64,000 nucleotides of DNA from assembly GCA_964504385.1 (NCBI GenBank), contig CAZDEF010000001.1, positions 1-64,000 of the forward strand, read 5' to 3'. The notes beneath the pieces are model-generated. The model searched no databases, was not told where the DNA came from, and worked only from the letters and a program-made list of their open reading frames with translations. This stretch comes from Limiplasma sp964504385 (lineage in GTDB: Bacteria; Bacillota; Clostridia; Christensenellales; Aristaeellaceae). A program made the translations under genes and the position numbers. How positions within the stretch are numbered: position 1 is the first letter of the stretch; the number at the start of each line of letters is the position of its first letter. This document shows, in pieces, positions 8,643 to 17,491 of this stretch.

Positions 8643-9736
8643 TTGTATTCCCCTTTCTTTTTCGCCTTCCAGGCAAGGAACAGACAAAGCAGCGCACCCA
8701 GCAGGGCAGCTGCGGCATACCACGGCGATTGATACATGGTGTAGTACACGTCCGTCTCGCCCGGTTGTGTCAGCGGCACCGGGTCAAACGGCAGGCCGTT
8801 GTCCTCGGCCAATCCGCGCACATTCAGCAAATAGATCACCGGCACATTCCGCGCCGCGTATTCAAACACCAGTCCACGATCCTCATCCTGCGGTATGCGT
8901 GGCGGATCGGTCACAAGGCCGTTGGGAAAGGTGAGCGTATACGGGCTGGTGCCCATATTTGCGCTTGCGCCGCCCACATTCACAAAGCAGTCTACTTCTT
9001 CACCGTAAAGCACCAGCCTTCGCTGAACCGATGCAGGGATGTCCGGTTCGTCAATCATCAGCAGTCCATCCATTTCGGCCATGGCGAAAATCATTTCGCG
9101 CGAGCCGGGAAACAGAATGCTCACGCCTTGATCAAAGTCGCCCCCCGGCGATACGGCGATCAGTTCATAATCGATCGTTCCGGCTTTTCGTGCCACATCC
9201 AGTACGCGCACCACTGTCAGCTCCAGCCGCGTGCAGCCATACATGGAACTGCCGTAGGAAGCGATGACTCTCACGTTGAGATCCATCTCATTGGCCGCAG
9301 CAACAGCCGCCAGACACAATCCCGGAAACGAACCGCTCATGCCGCAGCACACGGTGTCTCCACTCTTCAGCCCGGCTTCCTGATAGTATTTCACCATCAG
9401 TGCGGCAAAATCCGGCTGCAGCGCCGTCCGCTTGGCTTCCAGCAGACCCAGCGAGCTGGTCAGTTCCGTCCATTCAGGGCCGATCAGCCCCGTTTTGTTC
9501 AGGTCATCCTTCTCCATGGGAATGCCCTGTTCGGTCACATAATCCAGTAGCGCCTGCTCCGCGCGCGCCATGCGCTGCGCCGCCGCCAGCTGCACGGCGG
9601 CGTAGGGCAATTCCGTGCGCATTTGCGTGCAGAGCGTAAGTGCAAAGCCGCACATCGAAACAGCCAAGGCAGCGCATAGCCACCGCAGGCAGTGCCCGTT
9701 CAACCTTCCGGCAAGGGGCAACGCTCCTTTTCTCAT
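8639..9736 (-). CDS. pgsW: Poly-gamma-glutamate system protein PgsW
   Basis: A 365-residue protein with one N-terminal membrane segment (about residues 18-36), a large extracytoplasmic or membrane-attached domain and a second membrane helix near the C-terminus (about 338-355) followed by a basic tail. The CCGMSGSFPGLCLAAVAAA and VIASYGSSMYG regions resemble the PgsW family, which is found with PgsB and PgsC. Its biochemical role is not established. The ATG at 9736 overlaps the pgsC stop by four bases and its stop overlaps the sdaAB start by four bases, giving a tightly coupled set. Family assignment rests on sequence recall and on the PgsB-PgsC neighbours. Confidence 0.82.
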   Translation of the reverse strand: MRKGALPLAGRLNGHCLRWLCAALAVSMCGFALTLCTQMRTELPYAAVQLAAAQRMARAEQALLDYVTEQGIPMEKDDLNKTGLIGPEWTELTSSLGLLEAKRTALQPDFAALMVKYYQEAGLKSGDTVCCGMSGSFPGLCLAAVAAANEMDLNVRVIASYGSSMYGCTRLELTVVRVLDVARKAGTIDYELIAVSPGGDFDQGVSILFPGSREMIFAMAEMDGLLMIDEPDIPASVQRRLVLYGEEVDCFVNVGGASANMGTSPYTLTFPNGLVTDPPRIPQDEDRGLVFEYAARNVPVIYLLNVRGLAEDNGLPFDPVPLTQPGETDVYYTMYQSPWYAAAALLGALLCLFLAWKAKKKGEYK

Positions 9737-10167
9737 AGCGCGCTCACCGCCATCAGCAGCAGTCGCACCAGCGCCGAGGAGAGCAGCACCCCCAGCAGCG
9801 TGCGTGGCACGCCCTGCTTGTACATGTCGTTGGCAATCAAACCGGGCACTACATGGCCAATGATGCGAATGTCCTGCGGGATCAGCGCGATCCCCAGCAG
9901 GAACTGCTCTATCACCCATGCACAGATCAGGCTCAGCACAATGGTGAGCATAAAGCGCCGTCTGCCGTACAGGATAACGAAACGGGCAACCAGCCGCGTG
10001 AGCAGATAAACAATGACCGCCAGCACCAATGTAGTCACGATGCGCAGCGGCTGCTCCAGATACAGGCACAGATAGCCGGAAGATACCATGCCGCCGCACA
10101 GCAGTCCGAACGCCTCATAGATTCCAAAACTCAGCATCACACTGAGCGCAATGGCAATGTCATACAT
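9733..10167 (-). CDS. pgsC: Poly-gamma-glutamate synthesis membrane protein PgsC/CapC
   Basis: A 144-residue membrane protein with four or five hydrophobic helices. The start YDIAIALSVMLSFGIYEAFG and the GGMVSSGYLCLYLEQPLR segment fit PgsC/CapC, the membrane partner of the PgsB ligase in poly-gamma-glutamate synthesis. The later GHVVPGLIANDMYKQG region is typical as well. ATG at 10167 follows AAAGGAAG. The gene overlaps the end of pgsB by 8 bases and the start of pgsW by 4. Normal length for the family. Confidence 0.9.
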   Translation of the reverse strand: MYDIAIALSVMLSFGIYEAFGLLCGGMVSSGYLCLYLEQPLRIVTTLVLAVIVYLLTRLVARFVILYGRRRFMLTIVLSLICAWVIEQFLLGIALIPQDIRIIGHVVPGLIANDMYKQGVPRTLLGVLLSSALVRLLLMAVSAL

Positions 10168-11254
10168 TCTTCTGCGCTTCCTTTATCAGTTCTTCCAGGA
10201 ACCGTCTTCCTTCGTCCTTGATATTGCCTGCGCACAGCACCTGCGCATGGCGCTTGATCCACTGGCGCGGCTGCTGCACCGGCGCAGTCTGTATGCCGGT
10301 GATCCGCTTCAGGTAGTGCGCGCACCATTCCCGGCTATCGCCGATCACACCGATTTCACAGGGCGGCTGCTTGCAGTCGCGCAGCACCTGCGCAAAGGCC
10401 TCCACGCGATAGGAGCGGTCGCGGCGATGATTGTACAGCAGCGCATATTCGCCAGACTGCGCACATTCCGCCAGCACCTCGCGGAAGCTGACAGGGTCGT
10501 TGGCAGCAAAGGCGTTGCGCATGCGGCATCCGTCAACCTCCAACTGTTTATACATTCCAATATCCGGACTGGTGTTCAGCACGCCACGGCGAAACGTATC
10601 CTCGCCGATGCCCAGCTGCTTGCACAGCGCCGCCACCAGCGCCGCGTTCGCCGGATGCACCGGGAACGGGCAGGCGGCAAATGCGCTTACATCCGCCGTT
10701 TCTTCCGGGATCACCAGTTTATGCGTGAACGCGCCGAAACGCTCATCCTGCGCGATCACGGTACATTCGTCTGTAATGGACTGAGCAAGCACCGCAACGG
10801 TTTCTTCCTCAGTTTTGCCGATCTCCTCAATATGATCGACATACGCATTGGTCATCAGCACATAGTCCGGCCTGATGAGTTGATGCGCGATTAGAAATTG
10901 GTTTTCCGGGCGCTGCGCCATGCATTCCACCACAATGGCCTGCGCCTTTCCGCTGGCAGCCAGCCGCACGAAGGGCAGCTGCTCCAGCATGCTTACAGGG
11001 CGATGCTCCCTGCGGTATTCTTCCTCCCGGCCATTTGGCAGGATCCTTCGGGCTTCTGATCCCGTGGTTTTGGCATAGGTTCGAATTCCGGCTTCCTTCA
11101 GCACTGCCGCCGTCATGCGGGTCACGGTGGTTTTTCCGCGTGTGCCGTTCACCAGAATGCGCAGTGGAATTCTGGCCAGCATACGCTGATGCAGCCGGTT
11201 TTCTGCCAGTCCTGCCAGCAGCAGCACGCCCAGCGCGGCAATCACAACAAACAT
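10160..11254 (-). CDS. pgsB: Poly-gamma-glutamate synthase PgsB/CapB
   Basis: ATP-dependent amide ligase of the Mur-ligase-like PgsB/CapB family, which adds glutamate through gamma-amide bonds. The 364-residue protein has an N-terminal membrane anchor (residues 2-16), then the ATP-binding loop NGTRGKTTV at 36-44, and the MTNAYVDHIEEIGKT and HRRDRS regions typical of CapB. GTG/ATG choice: ATG 11254 has GCAGGAGGC seven bases upstream. It heads the unit pgsB-pgsC-pgsW-sdaAB-sdaAA. No pgsA/capA, pgsE or capD gene is in the window, so secretion and anchoring would need genes elsewhere or the product differs. Confidence 0.92.
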   Translation of the reverse strand: MFVVIAALGVLLLAGLAENRLHQRMLARIPLRILVNGTRGKTTVTRMTAAVLKEAGIRTYAKTTGSEARRILPNGREEEYRREHRPVSMLEQLPFVRLAASGKAQAIVVECMAQRPENQFLIAHQLIRPDYVLMTNAYVDHIEEIGKTEEETVAVLAQSITDECTVIAQDERFGAFTHKLVIPEETADVSAFAACPFPVHPANAALVAALCKQLGIGEDTFRRGVLNTSPDIGMYKQLEVDGCRMRNAFAANDPVSFREVLAECAQSGEYALLYNHRRDRSYRVEAFAQVLRDCKQPPCEIGVIGDSREWCAHYLKRITGIQTAPVQQPRQWIKRHAQVLCAGNIKDEGRRFLEELIKEAQKNV

Positions 11255-11294
11255 GGCCAGCCTCCTGCAAAAAAAATCGATCTTCAAACGGGAA

Positions 11295-11324
11295 GGTCCA
11301 AGCGCTCCGCAGAGCGCTTGGACC
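11295..11324 (-). terminator. Hairpin between the C69 gene and pgsB
   Basis: A perfect 13-pair stem (11295-11307 with 11312-11324, loop CGCA). The T run is weak at its foot, but an eight-T stretch follows about 35 bases on, just before the pgsB ribosome binding site. It may end most transcripts from the upstream genes while allowing some read-through. Confidence 0.6.
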
Positions 11325-11346
11325 CAATGTGTTTGCGAATGCAGCG

Positions 11347-12963
11347 TTACTGAGCAGCCGCTTCCTCAACAGGCTTGTTGGGGGCGTTGTCCAGAATATC
11401 GCTCCACCACTGGGGATACTTGGCTTCGTTCATGTCAACGCGGTTGAACATGTACTTGGCATACAGCTTGTCGCCCAGCTCGGTCCAGTACTGGTGCCAT
11501 TCGTTGGCGTTGTTGCAGGCATATTCGGTGATCAGCTTCACAGCAGCGTCGCTGTCGCCGGCTTCCACCAGCGCGGCAGCCGCAGCCTGAATGCTGGCAA
11601 CCTCGGCATACTGCTCATCCATCTTGGGATCGCGGGCAGCATAGATGTCCTGAATAGCGCTCTGGTAGTTCTGAGAGGCGGTCTGCTGCACATACTGAGA
11701 GATCCACCAAGCAGAATTACGATCGAAGGTGCCATAACGGGTGCCGGTAGACAGAATCTCGGGCAGCTCGGTCATGGAAGCCCACAGCGGGATGCTGTAG
11801 GAGGAGTCAGAAGCGCCCCAGCCGATCCACACCAGGCAGCGGGCTTCCTTGGGCAGGTTGGCGTTGACGTTGCAGATGGTGTGATAGGTAGCGCGGTACA
11901 GGTTGATGGTGCGCTCCTTGTGCTTGTCGCTCAGCACATTGCCGAAGGGACCGGCTTCGGGAGTCAGAGAAACATCGTACTCAGTGCCCTGATAGTAGTC
12001 GGAGTTCAGCGCGCGAACATCAGCAACGCTCAGCTTCTTCTCGGGGATGACATACAGGGGATAGTAGTCCGCGTTGGGATCCAGGTTCAGGCTGGGCGCC
12101 ACCAGATCAAACGCGCGCCACTCGCGGCGGCTGGAGTAAGCATCCACATAGGGGCAGTAGGTCTTGGCGGGGTTGAAGTCGCCATCCACAGCCGCATCGT
12201 ACAGGCCGTTTTCTTCAGCGAAGGAAACCAGATTCTCGGACCACATGTAGTTCTCGGGATCGTTGAAGTCGATATGGTCGATGCGGCAGCGGTTCGCAGC
12301 CACAAAGAAGGCATTGTCGGGGATCTTCACAGCGCACCACAGATCCAGGCCGTAGCACTCCATGATCCACACTTCGTTACCGTCGCAGATGTTGAGCACT
12401 TCAGCGGAAGTGTTCCAGCCGTAGTTTTCAACCAGATCCGCCACGATCTCCACAGCCTCGCGGGCGGTGGTGGCGCGCTCCAGCGCAATGTGCTGCGCCT
12501 GGTAACAGTCGATGATGCCGTTGTTGCTATCATAGAACAGCTCAGCCAGCTTCTGGGTGCGCTCATCGCTGGGGATGAACCAGCAGGTGCACTCGCCCAT
12601 AGCCACGCCGTGCTCGTTGATGATGGAGTAGTTGCCATGCAGGTACTGGTAGGTATCCTCGGTTTGGGGCATTTCGCCAAGCACCATGCCGCCGCCGTAA
12701 TCCTTGGTGTTGGGATAGTTGGACCAGTCGCCATAGAGGTTGCCATTCATGACGATGTCACGGGTAACGCCCTCGCCGCCTTTCATGGCGGGGATGATCC
12801 ACAGACGGGAATCGTCGCCGGTGGAGTCGCAGGTGTGGGTAACAATGGTGGAACCATCGGTGGTGGCATCCTTACCAATGCCATAGATGGTGCAGGCCAT
12901 CGCACTGGACATCATCATGACCAGCGCCAGAGCCATCGCAACCGCGCTCAGGAACTTCTTCAT
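11347..12963 (-). CDS. Secreted C69-family dipeptidase (paralogue 1)
   Basis: N-terminal-nucleophile peptidase of MEROPS family C69 (PepD-like), expected to cleave dipeptides or other amides. The 538-residue precursor has a signal peptide (residues 1-23) ending AMA, directly followed by Cys24 in ACTIYGIGKDATTDGSTIVTH. Cys24 aligns with the family's catalytic N-terminal Cys, so signal peptidase cleavage itself would expose the nucleophile outside the cell. Other family features are the GGMVLGEMPQ and MGECTCW segments. It lies downstream of a close paralogue and ends just before pgsB. A Pro/Ala/Glu-rich tail follows the last helix. Confidence 0.88.
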   Translation of the reverse strand: MKKFLSAVAMALALVMMMSSAMACTIYGIGKDATTDGSTIVTHTCDSTGDDSRLWIIPAMKGGEGVTRDIVMNGNLYGDWSNYPNTKDYGGGMVLGEMPQTEDTYQYLHGNYSIINEHGVAMGECTCWFIPSDERTQKLAELFYDSNNGIIDCYQAQHIALERATTAREAVEIVADLVENYGWNTSAEVLNICDGNEVWIMECYGLDLWCAVKIPDNAFFVAANRCRIDHIDFNDPENYMWSENLVSFAEENGLYDAAVDGDFNPAKTYCPYVDAYSSRREWRAFDLVAPSLNLDPNADYYPLYVIPEKKLSVADVRALNSDYYQGTEYDVSLTPEAGPFGNVLSDKHKERTINLYRATYHTICNVNANLPKEARCLVWIGWGASDSSYSIPLWASMTELPEILSTGTRYGTFDRNSAWWISQYVQQTASQNYQSAIQDIYAARDPKMDEQYAEVASIQAAAAALVEAGDSDAAVKLITEYACNNANEWHQYWTELGDKLYAKYMFNRVDMNEAKYPQWWSDILDNAPNKPVEEAAAQ

Positions 12964-13074
12964 TGGGTGGACTCTCCTTTCGTACTTTGGGAATGGGGAT
13001 CATATCATGAATTCTGCTGCAAGGCCGCCGTATACACGCAGCGTCTCCTGCAGCAAAATACATTCCTTTGGGCA

Positions 13075-13102
13075 GCGCACGGATGCACACGCACCCGTGC
13101 GC
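13075..13102 (-). terminator. Hairpin between the two C69 genes
   Basis: GCGCACGG (13075-13082) pairs with CCGTGCGC (13095-13102). No strong T run follows on the minus strand, so it may only reduce transcription into the downstream paralogue or protect an mRNA end. Confidence 0.45.
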
Positions 13103-13115
13103 TCAAGGAGACACT

Positions 13116-14726
13116 TTACTCAGCTTCCACAGGCTTGTTGGCGGCGTTGTCCAGAATGTCGCTCCACCACTGGGGATACTTGGCTTCATTCATGTCAACG
13201 CGTTCAAACATGTACTTGGCGTACAGCTTGTCGCCCATTTCCAGCCAGCTGCCATACCATTCTTCTGCATTGCTGCAGGCATAGTTGGTCAGCAGTTCAA
13301 TGGCGGCCTCGCTGTTGCCAGCCTCCACCAGAGCGGTGGCTGCAGCCTGCACGCTGGCAACGGTTTCGTACTGTTCTGCCAGCTTGGGATCGCGCAGAGC
13401 GTGGATCTCTTCAATGGCGCTGTCGTAATTCTGCGTGGCGGTCTGCTGCACATAGGAAGCGATCCACCAGCCGGAATTGCGGTCGAAGGAACCATAACGG
13501 GTGCCCACGGAGTACAGCTCCGGCAGACGGGTCATGGAAGCCCACAGCGGCACGATGAAAGAGGAATCCGGAGCGCCGAAGCCATGCCACACCAAAGAAC
13601 GAACTTCCTTGGGCAGGTTGGCGTTGATGTTGGCGATCATCAGATAGGCGGTGCGGTACAGGTTGATGGTACGCTCATGATGCTTATCGCTGAGCGGATT
13701 GCCGAAGGGACCGGCTTCAGGAGTGAGCGACACGTCATACTCCGTGCCCTGATAATAGTCGCTGTTGATCTGGCGGATATCCTCCACGCTCAGCTTCTTT
13801 TCAGGGATCACATACAGCGGGTAGTAGTCTGCGTCGGGATCCAGATTCAGGCTGGGAACCACCAGACTCAGCGCGCGCCACTCGCGGCGGTTGCAGTAGG
13901 GGTCGCTGTAGGGGGAGTAGATCTTAGCGGGTGCAAAGGGTTCGCCGCTTTCCTCGCTCCACAGCCCGTTTTCGATCGCGAAGGACTTGAGGTTGGGCGA
14001 ACACATGTAGTTCTCGGTGTCCTCAAAGTCGAACTCCGTGATACGGCAACGGTTGGCCGCTACGAAGAATGCGTTGTCCGGCAGTCGCACTGCGCACCAG
14101 AGGTCCATACCGTACACTTCCAGGATCCACACTTCGTTGCCATCGCAGATGTTCATCACTTCTGCCGAATTGGCCCAGTGGTATTCCTCCACCAGCTCGC
14201 CGATGATCTGCACGGCTTCACGCGCGGTCTTCGCGCGCTCCATGGCAATGTGCTGCGCATGGTAGCAGTCGATGATGCCGTCGTTCATCAGGGTGAGCAG
14301 CTCGTACAGCTTCATGGTGTGGTCGTCCTGCGGGATGTACCACGCGGTGGATTCGCCCATGGCCACGCCATACTCGTTGATGAAGGAATAGTTGCTGTGA
14401 ATGTACTGGTTGGTATCCTCAGGCTGAGGCATCTCACCAAGCACCATGCCGCTGCCATAATCCTTGGTATTGGGGTAGTCGCCCCAGTCGCCATAGGAAT
14501 GGCCGTTCATGACGATGTCACGCGTCACACCTTCGCCGCCTTCCATGCGCGGAATGATCCACGTACGGAAGTCATCGCTGGTGGTATCGTCGGTATGCGT
14601 GACGATGGTGGAGCCGTCAACCGTCGCGTCTTTGCCAACACCCATAATGGTGCAGGCCATGGCGCTCTGTGTGAACAGAGCGATGATCATCATAACAGTC
14701 AGGAAGAAGTGCCATGTTTTGCGCAT
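13116..14726 (-). CDS. Secreted C69-family dipeptidase (paralogue 2)
   Basis: Second C69 peptidase, 536 residues, aligning with the downstream paralogue from the predicted nucleophile to the last helix. Shared blocks include GGEGVTRDIVMNG, CDGNEVWI, DNAFFVAANRCRI and DVSLTPEAGPFGN. The signal peptide (residues 1-24) again ends AMA just before Cys25. Divergence is concentrated near residues 45-60 and 240-275, where substrate choice could differ. AAGGAGATG precedes the start. It is 33 bases after the aspartoacylase-like gene, so both probably belong to one transcript. Tandem duplication is the simplest origin. Confidence 0.88.
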   Translation of the reverse strand: MRKTWHFFLTVMMIIALFTQSAMACTIMGVGKDATVDGSTIVTHTDDTTSDDFRTWIIPRMEGGEGVTRDIVMNGHSYGDWGDYPNTKDYGSGMVLGEMPQPEDTNQYIHSNYSFINEYGVAMGESTAWYIPQDDHTMKLYELLTLMNDGIIDCYHAQHIAMERAKTAREAVQIIGELVEEYHWANSAEVMNICDGNEVWILEVYGMDLWCAVRLPDNAFFVAANRCRITEFDFEDTENYMCSPNLKSFAIENGLWSEESGEPFAPAKIYSPYSDPYCNRREWRALSLVVPSLNLDPDADYYPLYVIPEKKLSVEDIRQINSDYYQGTEYDVSLTPEAGPFGNPLSDKHHERTINLYRTAYLMIANINANLPKEVRSLVWHGFGAPDSSFIVPLWASMTRLPELYSVGTRYGSFDRNSGWWIASYVQQTATQNYDSAIEEIHALRDPKLAEQYETVASVQAAATALVEAGNSEAAIELLTNYACSNAEEWYGSWLEMGDKLYAKYMFERVDMNEAKYPQWWSDILDNAANKPVEAE

Positions 14727-14759
14727 CGTTCTGTCATCTCCTTATTCAATAGGGAAGGG

Positions 14760-15935
14760 TTAGATCTCAAATACCAGGTCAGGATCCGCCGTTTCAGGAT
14801 TCTGCAGGAAGTAGCCGCAGTCCTTGTCCATCAGGTCATTGTAGCCGGGCCAAGTGGCAACGATGTCCTTGCCTTCAAACATCAGCTGCATGTCGTTGGC
14901 CCAGGACAGCACTTCCTTGGCGCCTTCGAGGTGACGGCCAACGCGGTACTTCATAGGCGCGCCGAACTCGGAATCGTAATCCACATAGGTCAGGCCGTGA
15001 TCGGAAGCGATCTGCAGGATCTCGTCCTTGCCTTCGGTCTGCAGGGTAGCCGTCATGGGGCCGACGATCCAGTCGGTGAAGGGCTGGGGAGTCTCCATCA
15101 GGATCGCCAGTGTGTCGGAGAAGTCGCCCCACTCACGGTGCGACAGGCCGCGCAGGTTCTTCGGAGACTGCTCGCACTTCATATAGAAGCGATCGGCAGA
15201 CAGGCTCATGGCAGCCATCATCGCCATGTCCAGCGCGCGGTCGTGCGCCACGTAGGTTTCCACCACGGGGTACATGACGGCGGCTTCGTGGCAGTCGATA
15301 GCGATGTCCACGTCCTCATTGCGGATGATCTCCATGATGCCGTAGCACACGCGCTCAATCAGCGAGCCGTTGGGTCGGCCGGGATAGCAGCGGTTGACAT
15401 TGCGGATATCCTGATAGGTCAGAGCCAGATTGGACGGATAGTGCATGTAGGTGAAGGGATCCGGCCAGGAATCCAGCGGATTGGCCCAGCGGTCGCCGTT
15501 CTTGTACTGCACGGTGCCCCATTCGGTTTCGATCTCGTAATAACGGGGATAGGCGTTGCCCAGCATACCGGTGGTGGTAGCGCTGCGGTTGGCCTGCGGG
15601 ATGATGATGACGCGGCCCTTTTCCACCTGAATGTTCTCAAGCAGCACATAGGCGGACAGGCTGGCGGCAGGCTCGTAGGGGTGGGTACCGCCCACATAGA
15701 GCAGCGTGCCGCCCTCAACGCCGGAGTCAAAGATGAACACAGGGGTATCGCCGAAGGTGCCTTCCAGACTGGGGACCCACTCGCTGAGCATGTGCTGCTC
15801 AGTCAGCGCAGAGGAGGCAACCACGGTTTCGGGGGTGTGACGGTAGGTGTAGAACTCGATGCCGGCCAGCGTGGCCATCACCAGTGCGCACGCCAGCGCC
15901 AGCAGCTTGGCCAGAAGACTCTTGCTCATTTTCAT
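14760..15935 (-). CDS. Exported M14/AstE-AspA-like deacylase or amidase
   Basis: Zinc-dependent enzyme of the succinylglutamate desuccinylase/aspartoacylase group, which removes acyl groups from amino acids or trims amides. In the 391-residue product a signal peptide or anchor covers residues 7-26. The zinc motif is GGTHPYEPA with His85 and Glu88, the third ligand is His216 in AIDCHEA, and Glu281 in LMETPQ is the likely catalytic base. ATG 15935 has GGAGG ten bases upstream. Most family members are cytoplasmic, so export is notable and fits the exported C69 enzymes beside it. The substrate is unknown. Confidence 0.8.
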   Translation of the reverse strand: MKMSKSLLAKLLALACALVMATLAGIEFYTYRHTPETVVASSALTEQHMLSEWVPSLEGTFGDTPVFIFDSGVEGGTLLYVGGTHPYEPAASLSAYVLLENIQVEKGRVIIIPQANRSATTTGMLGNAYPRYYEIETEWGTVQYKNGDRWANPLDSWPDPFTYMHYPSNLALTYQDIRNVNRCYPGRPNGSLIERVCYGIMEIIRNEDVDIAIDCHEAAVMYPVVETYVAHDRALDMAMMAAMSLSADRFYMKCEQSPKNLRGLSHREWGDFSDTLAILMETPQPFTDWIVGPMTATLQTEGKDEILQIASDHGLTYVDYDSEFGAPMKYRVGRHLEGAKEVLSWANDMQLMFEGKDIVATWPGYNDLMDKDCGYFLQNPETADPDLVFEI

Positions 15936-15951
15936 TTTCTCTCTTCCTCCC

Positions 15952-16125
15952 TTACTTGATCTGCAGGATTCGCAGGAGGAACGGGATGATGCAGTAGGCG
16001 TAAACAATGTCGTTCACAATGCCCTTGTTCTTCTCACGCTTGAACAGATGCTTAACGAGGAAGAAGCAGGAAACCGCTGCGAAGATCATGTAGATCCAAT
16101 AAATCACATTTTGCAGAAATACCAT
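15952..16125 (-). CDS. Small two-helix membrane protein (57 residues)
   Basis: A short gene between the transporter and the deacylase. ATG 16125 has a perfect GAAAGGAGG site eight bases upstream. The product has two hydrophobic helices, roughly residues 8-25 (from VIYWIYMIF) and 39-54 (VNDIVYAYCIIPFLL), joined by a basic loop KHLFKREKNKG. It ends IPFLLRILQIK. The gaps to both neighbours are 15 to 16 bases, so it is cotranscribed. No family was recognised. It may be a small subunit or stabiliser of the adjacent transporter. Confidence 0.8.
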   Translation of the reverse strand: MVFLQNVIYWIYMIFAAVSCFFLVKHLFKREKNKGIVNDIVYAYCIIPFLLRILQIK

Positions 16126-16140
16126 GCCAATCCTCCTTTC

Positions 16141-17445
16141 TTAAATCAGGAAAGTGAACTTGTTGGGCCAGATGAGCATCGCTAGCGCGATGAGACCCAG
16201 CATCAAGCAGGGGATGATGATCGCCTTGAGGAACTCCGTGTACTTGCCTTCGTAGCCGACCGCTTCAATGGCCAGACGGCCCGTGATGCGGGAGGGGGGC
16301 AGGCAGTCGCCGATGGGGAACATCAGCGCCAGCGCGACCGCGGCGATCTTGGGCTCAAAGCCCATGGAGTTGAACAGGAAGATCAGCGGAGCGCCAAACA
16401 CCACGGCGCTGCCGTAGTTGAGCGCACCCTGCAGGAAGGGAGCCACAAACAGCACGGTCACATAGATCCATACCACGGGCAGGGTGATGAAGGTGATGCC
16501 GATGAGGCCCTTCACGCCGGTGGCGGACATGGCGTTCTGCAGCATGCCAACGCTCAGCACGGTGGCGATCAGGGGGAAGATCTGCTCGAAGGTCTCGTCG
16601 ATGATCTTCCAGTAATCCTTCAGGCTCATCTTCTTGGGGTTGCACAGCACAGCCACGATGGCGGACAGGATGAACATCAGCGGCAGGCCGATGATCGGGA
16701 TAGCATGAGCGGCGTAGTTGGAAGCGAGGAACAGCGCAACCAGCACCACCAGCGGCAGCAGGATGCGCCACCAGGTCATGTTGGCAGGAGCCTCAGGCAG
16801 ACTGGCCAGCACTTCTTCCTTGCTCTGGCGCTTGGTGCCCCAGCCAAGGAATACGATGGTGAAGATACCCACGATGATGATCGGCACCATCAGCGGCAGA
16901 CCGAAGCCCACGTAGGGGATGTCGGAACCGGAGGCGATCATCATGGCCCACAGGTTGACGGGCGGCGCCGCAGCGCTCAGGATGGCGAACATGAACACGA
17001 AGGCGGCGGTGCGCTTCTTGTTCAAGCCCATCGCGCCGGCGATGGTGGAGACCATGGTGCCCAGCACGAAGATGGAGATGCTGCCCGCGCCGGTCAGCGC
17101 GCCGGGGATGAGCATGAACGCGCCCATGCAGGCCAGCAGGATCCACTTGTTGTTCACACGGTTTACCAGACCGCGGGTCACGGTATCGATCGCGCCCGTC
17201 TGGGAGTAGATGCTCACGAAGATGGACGCGGTAATAAAGATCAATGCAGTATCAAGGTTTACAAACAGGCCTTCCACCAGCACGCGGGGGAAGGAATCGG
17301 TCCAGCCGAAACCACAGCCGAACAGCACGCCGACCACAGCGGTGACCGCCAGAGAGATCTCGGGCGATTTCAGGAAGATGCTCGCCAGGACGAACGCTGC
17401 CACCATGGCAACTAGGACAACGATTGTACTCATGTAGACAGACAC
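16141..17445 (-). CDS. Large secondary transporter, DctM/CitM-like ion transporter superfamily
   Basis: A 434-residue membrane protein with about 12 hydrophobic segments. The paired motifs PGALTGAGSISIFVLGTMVS and the related second-half segment around GALNYGSAVVFGAPLIF suggest the inverted-repeat architecture of the ion transporter superfamily, as in TRAP large permeases and citrate carriers. It probably imports an organic acid, amino acid or acyl-amino acid released by the neighbouring exported hydrolases. The GTG at 17445 has GGAGGG nine bases upstream, better than ATG 17433. No TRAP DctP or DctQ gene is present. The precise family is uncertain. Confidence 0.75.
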   Translation of the reverse strand: MSVYMSTIVVLVAMVAAFVLASIFLKSPEISLAVTAVVGVLFGCGFGWTDSFPRVLVEGLFVNLDTALIFITASIFVSIYSQTGAIDTVTRGLVNRVNNKWILLACMGAFMLIPGALTGAGSISIFVLGTMVSTIAGAMGLNKKRTAAFVFMFAILSAAAPPVNLWAMMIASGSDIPYVGFGLPLMVPIIIVGIFTIVFLGWGTKRQSKEEVLASLPEAPANMTWWRILLPLVVLVALFLASNYAAHAIPIIGLPLMFILSAIVAVLCNPKKMSLKDYWKIIDETFEQIFPLIATVLSVGMLQNAMSATGVKGLIGITFITLPVVWIYVTVLFVAPFLQGALNYGSAVVFGAPLIFLFNSMGFEPKIAAVALALMFPIGDCLPPSRITGRLAIEAVGYEGKYTEFLKAIIIPCLMLGLIALAMLIWPNKFTFLI

Positions 17446-17491
17446 GAGTTTTGTCCCTCCTTCATTCTAGTACATTTTCGGGGAAAAAGCA

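Noticed and set aside
11035..15959. Very long plus-strand open frames (749 and 963 codons) across the C69 and deacylase genes
   Set aside because: They are antisense to genes with signal peptides, catalytic motifs and ribosome binding sites, lack family features, and arise from the codon bias of the true strand.
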